Below, one piece after another: positions 1 through 7,249 of a DNA stretch of 64,000 nucleotides. Made by a program: the position numbers and the translations under genes. Within the stretch, counting starts at the first letter, position 1. Every line of letters begins with the position of its first letter. Source of the stretch: Paracoccus sp. SCSIO 75233 (GTDB lineage: Bacteria; Pseudomonadota; Alphaproteobacteria; Rhodobacterales; Rhodobacteraceae); NCBI RefSeq assembly GCF_027912675.1, contig NZ_CP115757.1:1860001-1924000 (forward strand), given 5' to 3'. The notes under the pieces were generated by a model that did no database searches, was not told the DNA's origin, and saw only the letters and a list, made by a program, of their open reading frames with translations.

Positions 1-716
1 TCTGGGGCTTCGATCAGGACGTGAACCCGCGCAATTCCCGCGCCGCCATCGGGGTCATGCCGCAGGAGCTGAATATCGACCCGTTTCTCAGCCCACGCGC
101 CAGCCTCGACGTGCAGGCCGGGCTGTATGGCGTGCCGAAATCCGACCGCTGGACGGATGAGCTGCTGGCGCTTGTCGGCCTCTCGGATCAGGCGGAAAGC
201 TATTCGCGCAATCTCTCCGGCGGGATGAAGCGGCGGCTGCTGCTGGCCAAGGCGCTTGTCCATCGCCCGCAAGTGCTGGTGCTGGACGAACCGACGGCGG
301 GCGTCGATATCGGTCTGCGCGAGATGCTGTGGAACAATGTCCGCAAGCTGAACGAAGCGGGGATGACCATCATCCTCACCACGCATTATCTGGAAGAAGC
401 CGAACAGATGTGCGACCGCATCGCCATTATCGACCGCGGCGAGGTGCTGGTGGAAAACACCACCGAAGCCCTGCTGCAAGGTGCCGACGGCAAGACGCTG
501 GTCATCGCCACCGACGACACCCCCCTGCCCGCCCTGCCCGACGGCGTCACCGCCGAGCGGCGCGAGGCCGGACGCATCGCCTTCAGCTACCAGCCCTCGC
601 AGATTCAGCCCGACCGCATCATCGACGCCTTGCGCGGCGGCGGCATCCCGATCCGCGATATTGCAATCGAGCAGCCGAGGCTGGAGGATGTCTTTGTCGA
701 ACTGACCCGCCACTGA
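1..716 (+). CDS. ABC-2 type transporter ATP-binding protein, C-terminal part (truncated by window edge)
   Basis: This is the ATPase subunit of an ABC exporter, cut at its 5' end. The reading frame is open from base 3, so the GTG at 21 is probably internal. The Walker A motif lies outside the window. Visible are a Q-loop glutamine (PQE near base 62), the signature LSGGMKRRL (about 213-239), Walker B with VLVLDEPTAGVD (about 276-311) and the H-loop TTH (about 378-386). The C-terminal tail of about 90 residues, ending RLEDVFVELTRH, is typical of the CcmA/YadG/NodI-like exporters that pair with an ABC-2 permease. No permease follows. The next gene is unrelated, so the partner should lie upstream. 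The substrate cannot be told. Confidence 0.9.
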   Translation, partial: WGFDQDVNPRNSRAAIGVMPQELNIDPFLSPRASLDVQAGLYGVPKSDRWTDELLALVGLSDQAESYSRNLSGGMKRRLLLAKALVHRPQVLVLDEPTAGVDIGLREMLWNNVRKLNEAGMTIILTTHYLEEAEQMCDRIAIIDRGEVLVENTTEALLQGADGKTLVIATDDTPLPALPDGVTAERREAGRIAFSYQPSQIQPDRIIDALRGGGIPIRDIAIEQPRLEDVFVELTRH

Positions 717-735
717 GCCGACAGGAGCACGAAAC

Positions 736-1221
736 ATGGCAGACAGCAAAGAAACCCCGACCCTCCCCCTTGGCGGGCTGAAAATCTATCTCTCCGGCGA
801 AATCCACACCGACTGGCGCGACCGCATCATCGACGGCGCAAAGGGCCTGGACGTGACCTTCACCGGCCCGGTCACCAATCACGCCGCCAGCGACGATTGC
901 GGCGTGGCGATCATGGGGGCGGAGGAGCGGAAATTCTGGCACGACCGCAAGGGCGCGCAGCTGAACGCCATCCGCACCCGAAAATCCATCGCCGATGCCG
1001 ACATCGTCGTGGTCCGCTTCGGCGAGCAATACAAGCAATGGAACGCCGCCTTCGACGCAGGCTATGCCGCCGCGCTCGGCAAATCGCTGGTCATCCTGCA
1101 CGGCCCCGACCACGCCCACGCCCTCAAAGAAGTCGACGCCGCCGCCCTCGCCGTCTGCGAGGAACCGGAACAGGTCGTCGACATCCTGCGCTACACGCTG
1201 AGCGGGGAACTACCCGGATAA
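736..1221 (+). CDS. YtoQ family protein
   Basis: This 161-residue soluble protein matches the YtoQ family, whose function is unknown. The family is related in fold to nucleoside 2-deoxyribosyltransferase-like proteins. Recognisable features are the start IYLSGEIHTDWR (about residues 17-28), TGPVTNH, the KFWHDRKGAQLNAIRT segment and DADIVVVRFGEQYKQWNAAFDAGYA (given here only as family landmarks). An ACAGGAG ribosome binding site at 721-727 fixes the ATG at 736. It follows the ABC ATPase by 19 bases and may be cotranscribed with it. No catalytic role is assigned here. Confidence 0.85.
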   Translation: MADSKETPTLPLGGLKIYLSGEIHTDWRDRIIDGAKGLDVTFTGPVTNHAASDDCGVAIMGAEERKFWHDRKGAQLNAIRTRKSIADADIVVVRFGEQYKQWNAAFDAGYAAALGKSLVILHGPDHAHALKEVDAAALAVCEEPEQVVDILRYTLSGELPG

Positions 1222-1243
1222 CCTCCGCCCCCCTCATCCACCC

Positions 1244-1349
1244 GTAGGGTGCGTTTCAACGCACCACCCCGAACCGGCTCCCCACAAAAAACCGGACGAC
1301 ACACCACACCCCCACCATCGTACAATCGTAGGGTGCGTTTAAACGCACC
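1244..1349. repeat. Two copies of the GTAGGGTGCG palindromic intergenic repeat
   Basis: Two near-identical units sit at 1244-1265 (GTAGGGTGCGTTTCAACGCA + CC) and 1328-1349 (TTTAAA centre). Each has GTAG followed by a palindrome with 8-base arms GGTGCGTT/AACGCACC. They fill the 166-base gap between the convergent YtoQ and HIT genes. The same family recurs seven times at 33232-33580. They could fold as short hairpins at the 3' ends of both transcripts, but neither carries a T-tract. Confidence 0.85.
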
Positions 1350-1387
1350 CCACACCGTCCCACGACCAAGGCGATCCGACGCCCCCC

Positions 1388-1768
1388 TCACTCCCGCATC
1401 AGCAGCATCGGTCCGATATTCCGCCCGCCCAGAATATGCAGGTGGAAATGCGGGACCTCCTGGACGCCGTCATTGCCGGCATTGGTGATGGCGCGGAAGC
1501 CGTTGCCTTCGTCCAGCGCCACGCCCTCCGCTTTCGCGACCTTGGCACAGAGGCGCATGAAATCGGTGATCTCGGCGTCTGACGCATTGGCCGCGAAATC
1601 GTCGAAGCTGACATATTTGCCCTTCGGGATCACCAGAACATGCGTCGGCGCTTTCGGGCTGATGTCGCGGAAGGCCAGCGAATGCTCGCTTTCGGCAACG
1701 GTATCGTTCGGGATCTCTCCGCGCAGGATCTTGGCGAAGATGTTGTTGTCATCATAGCTGTAGCTCAT
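1388..1768 (-). CDS. HIT domain purine nucleoside phosphoramidase-like protein
   Basis: This small (126 residue) histidine triad protein of the HINT/Hit branch is expected to hydrolyse AMP-N or AMP-acyl linkages. The catalytic triad HFHLHIL is visible at about residues 107-113, with His107, His109 and His111. Length and layout (N-terminal NIFAKILRGEIP, then FRDISPKAPTHVLVIPK) are standard for the family. The frame runs open well upstream to 2014, but the ATG at 1768, giving MSYSYDDNN, is the conserved start. The longer form would overlap the glycosyltransferase gene heavily. It lies 10 bases after that gene's stop on the same strand. Confidence 0.92.
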   Translation of the reverse strand: MSYSYDDNNIFAKILRGEIPNDTVAESEHSLAFRDISPKAPTHVLVIPKGKYVSFDDFAANASDAEITDFMRLCAKVAKAEGVALDEGNGFRAITNAGNDGVQEVPHFHLHILGGRNIGPMLLMRE

Positions 1769-1778
1769 CGCTGACTCC

Positions 1779-3356
1779 TCAATCGGCAAACAGATGCGGC
1801 GTGTCGGCGAGTGCCGCGGCGACATCCTCCTCCACCCGCAGGAAGGTCGCAAGCGCCGCCGCGTTCTTGGCAGGTGATTGACGCTCGCTGATCGTCTCGA
1901 AACTGTCGAATTCCAGATCGCGCACCCGCTCCGTCTCCTGCCGCAGATCGCGCTGCACCAGCGGCAGCAGCCGGTCCACCACTTCCGCCGGGGTCGATTC
2001 ATTGGCCAGACCAACCCGGGTCACATGGCCGCGCAGATATTCCTCGTCGAATTTCGGATCGATGAACAACACCCGCGTCTCGGATTTGTCCTGCTGGAAA
2101 TCCTGAATCAGATCCAGCGCGGAAGGGTCGAGGCAGATCACCATCCGGTAATCGTCATATTCGTCCATCAGCAGCCGAATCAGTGCCCGCCGGTGCCGCT
2201 GCCGCTTCTCCACGGTTTTCTCCACCCCGCCCAGATCGGGCAGCGAAGCGTCGGTCTCGTTGAAAAGGTAATCAACCGCAGGAATATCGGTATACGCGCG
2301 AATCGCCTCGGTCAGCCGCTTCGCCACATGCCATTTCTTCGCCACGATCACCATCAGCGTGCTGTTGCGCCCAAGGCTGGCATCCGTCTCCCAGAATCGC
2401 GGCGCGAAGCGTTCCCCGATCCGGCCCCGCCAGGTCAGGAAGCGGAACAGCGATTTACCCTCGTCGGAAATCGCAAAATGCATCCCTTCCGCCTGCCAGA
2501 GCGCGCCGAGCCGCTCGCGCAGCTCCAGCGCTTCCGGGCTGATCTTGCGCGCGAACAGATAATCCTGACTGACAAGCATATTGTAGTGGTCGCTATAGAA
2601 CACCACCGGCATGCCGTAATCGGTAAAGATCAGGTAAGTCAGTGTCCGCGACTCGATCTCGGTGCGCGGCACGACATGCGGCACGATGGTCTGAAAAAAG
2701 GTTTCATCCGGGATCCATGTGGTCGAGAAGAACCGCATCACGTCGCGCCGCGTGTCGCAGAACTCCAGCACCTTCTCGATGGTCTCACGCCGCAGGCACC
2801 ACCACTGGCTGCCGATGCGCATTTGCAGATCGTCGGGAATCCTGCGCTTGAGATTGAATCGTTTCTGGAATTCGTAGCTGGCGTAAAACCGGCGCGGCTG
2901 GGTGCGTTCGTTGAACCAGTGCCGATAGATCAGCCGGTCCTCCTTCATCCCGGTTTTGATCCAGTCAGTGCCAAAAAAATCGACGCATTCGATATAATCT
3001 ATGTGATTAGTGTCGAGAAACTGATGGGCATACTCGACCGATTTGATCGGCATACAGTCACCCGACAACATGTAGAAATGCGTTGCGGTCGGAAATGCAT
3101 CCGATGCCGCCCGCAACGCCTCCAGCGTCGCGGCCACCAGCGACCACCCGCCCCAGCCACATTTCAGGCGTTTTGCTGCAAAAGTGACGTTCGGATTGGC
3201 ATCCAGAGCCGAACGGATCTGGCTGTAGTGATGCGCGTTGGAATTCGCGTCGAAATGGATGGAGACGAAATCTCCTGTCGCCGTGAGGCGCTCGGCTTGC
3301 GCGATCAGACCCGCCGGGTCCTTGTGAGCTAGCAAAATAAAGGCTATTTTCGCCAT
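1779..3356 (-). CDS. Core-2/I-branching-type glycosyltransferase with C-terminal DUF5928-like region
   Basis: This is a 525-residue protein. The N-terminal about 280 residues look like the core-2/I-branching beta-1,6-N-acetylglucosaminyltransferase family (GT14): IAFILLAHKDP at the N terminus, a VSIHFDANS segment, GWGGWSLVAATLEAL, and HFYMLSGDCMPI, which fits the SGxxxP region of that family. The C-terminal part matches a domain I associate with Rhodobacteraceae proteins (DUF5928). No signal peptide or membrane segment is visible, so it is probably cytoplasmic. The upstream sequence is AT-rich with no clear Shine-Dalgarno at the ATG. It diverges from a sulfotransferase gene, which suggests that the pair build or decorate a surface glycan. 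The acceptor is unknown. Confidence 0.75.
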   Translation of the reverse strand: MAKIAFILLAHKDPAGLIAQAERLTATGDFVSIHFDANSNAHHYSQIRSALDANPNVTFAAKRLKCGWGGWSLVAATLEALRAASDAFPTATHFYMLSGDCMPIKSVEYAHQFLDTNHIDYIECVDFFGTDWIKTGMKEDRLIYRHWFNERTQPRRFYASYEFQKRFNLKRRIPDDLQMRIGSQWWCLRRETIEKVLEFCDTRRDVMRFFSTTWIPDETFFQTIVPHVVPRTEIESRTLTYLIFTDYGMPVVFYSDHYNMLVSQDYLFARKISPEALELRERLGALWQAEGMHFAISDEGKSLFRFLTWRGRIGERFAPRFWETDASLGRNSTLMVIVAKKWHVAKRLTEAIRAYTDIPAVDYLFNETDASLPDLGGVEKTVEKRQRHRRALIRLLMDEYDDYRMVICLDPSALDLIQDFQQDKSETRVLFIDPKFDEEYLRGHVTRVGLANESTPAEVVDRLLPLVQRDLRQETERVRDLEFDSFETISERQSPAKNAAALATFLRVEEDVAAALADTPHLFAD

Positions 3357-3490
3357 GTTTATTTAAAATGTCCGATAGTTTCTAAGGTTTACCCTCAACC
3401 AGCAATTGAACATAGTACTTCAATCTGCTTTGTGTCTTTCACGATTTCTGCCGTTGTCGCAACCCGCTGACGGCAAAGGAGGCTGAAAAT

Positions 3491-4309
3491 ATGGGATTTC
3501 CCGGTGTATGGATGACCGAAAGCAGGAGCCTGACTTATCGCGTCGTCCCCAAATGTGCATGTTCGACGATTGGCCAGATCCTGTTTTACTCGGATCATGG
3601 CCGCTTCTTTGACGGCGACATCCATGACAGCACCGAAGGTCTGCACAAATGGTCGCAGGATGGCAGTCAGGACGTCATCAGCGAAACCGTGCGGGCGCGG
3701 ACCGGTGTGACCTTCACCTGCGTGCGCAACCCCTATGCGCGGATCCTGTCGTCGTTCTTCGACAAGATCGCCGGGATCCAGCGCAATGGCAGCCGCTACC
3801 GGGGCAATCTGGTCCCACAGCTGATCCAGAAATACGGGATCGAGGTCGGCAGTCCGGAGGACGGTTTCCAGTTCGATCAGGTCAAATCCTTCCGCCGCTT
3901 CCTGCTATTCGCGCGCGATACCATCCGCTGGCGCCGCCCGATGGACCCGGATATCCACTGGTCCTCCATGTCGGGCCACATCTCGACCTTCATCGTCAAT
4001 GGCGGTCACTACGATCAGATTTTCTTTACCGAGAAATTCAATGACGGCATGAAGAAGGTACTGGATGCCGCCGACACCCCGGTGAAGGTGGATATCGAGG
4101 AAGTGCCGCGTTTCAACGAATCCGAGGGCCACGGGCCGAAGCGGGCGCATAATGTCAGCGAGTATTTCGACGACCTGTCGCGCCACCTGATCTGGGAGAT
4201 CTACAAGAAGGATTTCCAGCTCTTCAAATATGATTTCGACGACCCGGATAACAAGATGCCCACGGGCGAGGTCGATATCGAGGAAGTCCACGCCAAGCTC
4301 GGCCGCTGA
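3491..4309 (+). CDS. Sulfotransferase family 2 protein (carbohydrate sulfotransferase-like)
   Basis: This 272-residue enzyme is predicted to move sulfate from PAPS to a carbohydrate. It has the 5'-phosphosulfate binding loop VPKCACSTI (about residues 19-27) and the 3'-phosphate binding segment CVRNPYARILSSF (about 77-89). These are the two PAPS motifs of the HNK-1/chondroitin sulfotransferase-like family. A strong AAAGGAGG at 3475-3482 sits eight bases before the ATG. It has no signal peptide or membrane anchor, unlike eukaryotic Golgi relatives. It is divergent from the glycosyltransferase gene, with a 134-base shared promoter region. A role in sulfated exopolysaccharide or lipopolysaccharide is inference. 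Confidence 0.85.
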   Translation: MGFPGVWMTESRSLTYRVVPKCACSTIGQILFYSDHGRFFDGDIHDSTEGLHKWSQDGSQDVISETVRARTGVTFTCVRNPYARILSSFFDKIAGIQRNGSRYRGNLVPQLIQKYGIEVGSPEDGFQFDQVKSFRRFLLFARDTIRWRRPMDPDIHWSSMSGHISTFIVNGGHYDQIFFTEKFNDGMKKVLDAADTPVKVDIEEVPRFNESEGHGPKRAHNVSEYFDDLSRHLIWEIYKKDFQLFKYDFDDPDNKMPTGEVDIEEVHAKLGR

Positions 4310-4350
4310 TCCGGGGGGGGGTTGGCCGGAACGGGTCGGGGAAGGTAAAA

Positions 4351-4412
4351 AGGGGCGCTGCCCCTCGCGCCGTGGCGGCGCTCACCCCGGGATATTTCGG
4401 CCAGGCTGAATT
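4351..4412. repeat. GC-rich intergenic element with GGGGCGCTGCCCC hairpin and CCCCGGGATATTT core
   Basis: The gap between the convergent sulfotransferase and exonuclease genes holds GGGGCGCTGCCCC (4352-4364), a perfect short hairpin, then CACCCCGGGATATTTCGGCC (4384-4403). I recall similar GGGGCGCTGCCCC...CCCGGGATATTT sequences between genes in many Rhodobacterales genomes, so it may be a dispersed element. Only this one copy is seen in the window. Confidence 0.4.
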
Positions 4413-6376
4413 CAGCTATCCTTCCCATGCGCGGCGGCGAGATTGGCGTCGCTGAGCAGGCGGCGATGTTTCTGCGCCTCCCGCAGCACATGCTCGAACC
4501 GGGTGATGCCCTTGGCCTCAAGCGCGGGCAGCATGCGCAGCCAGGCCTGCGCCGTAGCCTCCGCATCGCCCATAGCGGTATGGCGCAGCCCCTCGGGGAT
4601 GGTGATCTCCAGCCGCTCGCAGATCGCGTCCAGGCTGTGAACCGCCGACTGCCCCCAGATCATCGCCGAGAGCAGTACCGTATCCATGACCCGGTTCGGG
4701 AAATGCTGCCCGGTCTCCGCCTCCGCCGCGCGCAGCAGCCCCATATCGAAGGGCGCATTATGCGCGATCAGCACCGCGCCTTCAGCGAAATGGTGAAAAC
4801 CGCGCAACGCCGCACTCATATCGGGGGCGGTCGCGACCATCTCGTCGGTGATGCCGTGAATCTTCGTCGAGGCGGGCGGGATCGCGCGGCCCGGATTGAC
4901 CAGCGTTTCAAACCGCTCCCCGGTCAGCCGCCCGCCGGCAATGCGCAGCCCGGCGATCTGGACGATCCGGTCGGACAGCGCCAGCCCGGTGGTTTCGGTG
5001 TCGAACACCACGCAGGTCAGCGCCTTCAGCGGCCGGTGATCCGCGTTGCCCTCCCGCGCCAGCGCGAAATCATAGGTCACGGCAGGCCGGGCCTCGCGCG
5101 GCACCGGCGACAGCGCCAGCGGCAGCACCAGCCGATGCCTCTCCCCGGACCGTTCCGGCCAGATCCCGGTGCCATGCGCGGCAAGGATGTCGGCCCCGCT
5201 CAGCTCCGGGTGATCGGGATCGGGCGGGTCGCTCAGCCAGCGGTCCAGCAGATCCATCGGCAGCGCCTCGCCCTCCCATGTCAGATGCAGCAGCGCCTCC
5301 GCCCCCTCCTGCCGGATCGACGCAGCAGGCGGGCGGCCCGATTCCGCCAGCGACTGACCCAGCCGTGTCACCAGCCCGCCGATCTGCCAGCCATCGGCGG
5401 CCAGCGTCACCGGCGCGACCTCGCCCAAAGGCAGGCCCAGCCCGCGTGCGAGTTCTTCCGCCGCAACCCGGCGCTGACGCGGCGCGGGCGGGGTCAGCGC
5501 CGCATCCAGATCGCGCAACGCAGCGACGAGCCCGCGCCCCTCGGCCCGGATCGTGTCGTGCAGCCCCTCCGGCAGCGGCCCGTTCAGATCGTCCAGCAGC
5601 GGCGCCAGCGCGGCGGCATGGCGGCTCAGCGCTTCCACCGATGCGCGCGGCGGCACCGGCTCGCGCCGGGCGGGGCGCAGGATCAGCACCGTGCCGCCCT
5701 CGTCATCCTGAAGCCGCCGCATCCGACCGCTTAAACGCGCATCATCAGCCCCGATCAGCGCCACATCGCTCGCCTCTGCCCCGGCGTCGAGCCGCGCCTG
5801 CGCCGCCTCCAGCCCGCCGCTGCGCAGAAATCGCGACAGATCCCGGTCGAGCGCCAGCCCCGGCAGAAGCTGCGCAGCGGCGGCGTTGTAAAACACCACC
5901 CGCCCCTCCGCATCGGCCAGAATCGCACCGGCACCGATATCGGAGAGGATCTTTTCCAGCATGGATTTCTCACGCGCCTCGGCCTCGGCGTGATCCGACA
6001 GCGCCGCCTCCAGATCGTCGCGGGCACGGGACTGCGCAGCGGCGGCAGCGCGGGCAGCAGGGGCCAGATCGGCCAGATAGCGCCCCTCATCCGCATCCGG
6101 GATCGCCCCGGTCAGAAGCGACCCGGCCAGCGTCTCGATCGGGCGGGCGACATTCTGGTCGAACAGATACCAGACCCCGGCGACCAGCAGCGCCCCGCCC
6201 AGCCCGGCAATCAGCGCGATCAGCGAAAACGCATCGGTCACGCCCGCCATGCCGTCCCCGGCCACCAGCCGCCCATGCGCGACGAACAGCCCCAGCAGGC
6301 ACAGCGCCACGATCCCCGCCGCCAGACCGGCGAAGATCAGGAACACGCGGACCCGCAGCGACAAACCGCTCAGCAT
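4412..6376 (-). CDS. Membrane-anchored degenerate sensor kinase fused to a DnaQ-like 3'-5' exonuclease
   Basis: This is a 654-residue fusion. Two N-terminal membrane segments (about residues 9-31 and 47-69) are followed by a linker, then a PAS-like region (about 135-200, GAGAILADAEGRVVFYNAAA). A stretch resembling a histidine kinase core comes next: its end, ILAAHGTGIW...RLVLPLAL (about 394-420), matches the tail of HATPase domains, but the H-box, N-box Asn and G-boxes are missing. The C-terminal domain is a DEDDh exonuclease with ExoI DTETTG (about 459-464), ExoII HNAPFDMGLL and ExoIII HTAMGDAEATAQ, all intact. The start overlaps the response regulator gene by seven bases. It closes the acs gene block. 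Homologous exonuclease genes near acs/actP are common in Proteobacteria. The role is unknown. Confidence 0.85.
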   Translation of the reverse strand: MLSGLSLRVRVFLIFAGLAAGIVALCLLGLFVAHGRLVAGDGMAGVTDAFSLIALIAGLGGALLVAGVWYLFDQNVARPIETLAGSLLTGAIPDADEGRYLADLAPAARAAAAAQSRARDDLEAALSDHAEAEAREKSMLEKILSDIGAGAILADAEGRVVFYNAAAAQLLPGLALDRDLSRFLRSGGLEAAQARLDAGAEASDVALIGADDARLSGRMRRLQDDEGGTVLILRPARREPVPPRASVEALSRHAAALAPLLDDLNGPLPEGLHDTIRAEGRGLVAALRDLDAALTPPAPRQRRVAAEELARGLGLPLGEVAPVTLAADGWQIGGLVTRLGQSLAESGRPPAASIRQEGAEALLHLTWEGEALPMDLLDRWLSDPPDPDHPELSGADILAAHGTGIWPERSGERHRLVLPLALSPVPREARPAVTYDFALAREGNADHRPLKALTCVVFDTETTGLALSDRIVQIAGLRIAGGRLTGERFETLVNPGRAIPPASTKIHGITDEMVATAPDMSAALRGFHHFAEGAVLIAHNAPFDMGLLRAAEAETGQHFPNRVMDTVLLSAMIWGQSAVHSLDAICERLEITIPEGLRHTAMGDAEATAQAWLRMLPALEAKGITRFEHVLREAQKHRRLLSDANLAAAHGKDS

Positions 6377-6744
6377 GACGCACCGTCCAGCATCCGCGCC
6401 ATCTCCGCCCGCAGTTCCGCCATCTCGAAGGGTTTGGAGATGAACCCGTCGGCACCAAGCGCCAGCCCCTTGCGCCGCTCCGTCACCGAACCGCGCGCGG
6501 TCATCATCAGCACCAGCACATCTTTCAGCACCGGATCGGCCCGCATCTCCTGCACGATCTGGTAGCCGGAGATCTCGGGCAGCATCACATCCAGCAGCAC
6601 CAGATCGGGCAGCTTCGCCCGCATCGCCGCGATGGCACCGCCGCCCGTGGCCAGCCGCTCATGCTCATGCCCGTCGCGCGTCAGCAGGAAATCGAGCGCG
6701 GCGGCAATGTTGTCCTCATCCTCGATCACCAGAATCCGCGCCAT
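6370..6744 (-). CDS. Single-domain response regulator (CheY-like receiver)
   Basis: This 124-residue stand-alone receiver has no output domain. The acidic pocket (ED at residues 8-9), phosphoacceptor Asp52 in DLVLLDVMLP, the switch Thr in VLMMTA and the conserved Lys in FISKPFE are all present, so it should be phosphorylatable. The ATG at 6744 gives MARILVIEDED. It begins one base after the upstream gene stops, and its own end overlaps the exonuclease fusion by seven bases, so the three are translationally coupled. The neighbouring kinase-like protein looks degenerate, so the phosphodonor is not evident in this window. Confidence 0.93.
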   Translation of the reverse strand: MARILVIEDEDNIAAALDFLLTRDGHEHERLATGGGAIAAMRAKLPDLVLLDVMLPEISGYQIVQEMRADPVLKDVLVLMMTARGSVTERRKGLALGADGFISKPFEMAELRAEMARMLDGASC

Positions 6745-6745
6745 C

Positions 6746-7249
6746 TCATCCCCCCGAACAGATCGCCGCAAAGGCCGGATCGCCCGCCGCCGCGTCCTGC
6801 CAGTCGCCATTGGGCGCACGGGTGCGGCCGCCCGCGCAATCCACCCCCTGTTCAACCGTCACGCTGCGCTTCCAGCGTTCGACAAGGATTACCGGCACGA
6901 TCTGCGCCCCGTCCTGCCCTTCGCGCACGGCGTCAGGGTCGATCAAGGCAAGGCGGGAGGTCGGGGCGACCAGAAAGGTCCACGGCCTCAGCCCGCTGCG
7001 CCCGGTGCCTTCGCTGACCACCTGAACCCGCTCCGGCAATTGCGCCTTCACCCGGCTGGCCCAGCTATATTCGTTCCATGTCGCATAGATCAGCATCGAG
7101 GCACCGATCCCCGCCGGCAAAACCCAGCCCGGCAGCGGACGCCCGGCCGCGCGCAGCGCATGGGTCAGCGCATAAAGCAGCGCCGCCGCACCGATGGCGA
7201 CCGCAAAGACGCCCAGAAGATCGCCGCCCACGCCGCTTAACTGGTTCAT
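6746..7249 (-). CDS. Unrecognised small membrane protein in the acetate operon
   Basis: This 167-residue protein is not one I can assign to a family. There are two hydrophobic segments near the N terminus (about residues 8-28 and 40-60), followed by an about 100-residue soluble part with RVQVVSEGTGRSG, a central VAPTSRLALIDPDAV and a single conserved-looking Cys pair region (VDCAGGR ... AICSGG). The start codon overlaps the stop of the DUF294 gene (ATGA at 7246-7249) and its stop is one base before the response regulator start, so it is embedded in the operon. The tail is probably periplasmic or cytoplasmic depending on topology, which I cannot decide. A sensory or accessory role is inference from position only. 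Confidence 0.8.
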   Translation of the reverse strand: MNQLSGVGGDLLGVFAVAIGAAALLYALTHALRAAGRPLPGWVLPAGIGASMLIYATWNEYSWASRVKAQLPERVQVVSEGTGRSGLRPWTFLVAPTSRLALIDPDAVREGQDGAQIVPVILVERWKRSVTVEQGVDCAGGRTRAPNGDWQDAAAGDPAFAAICSGG

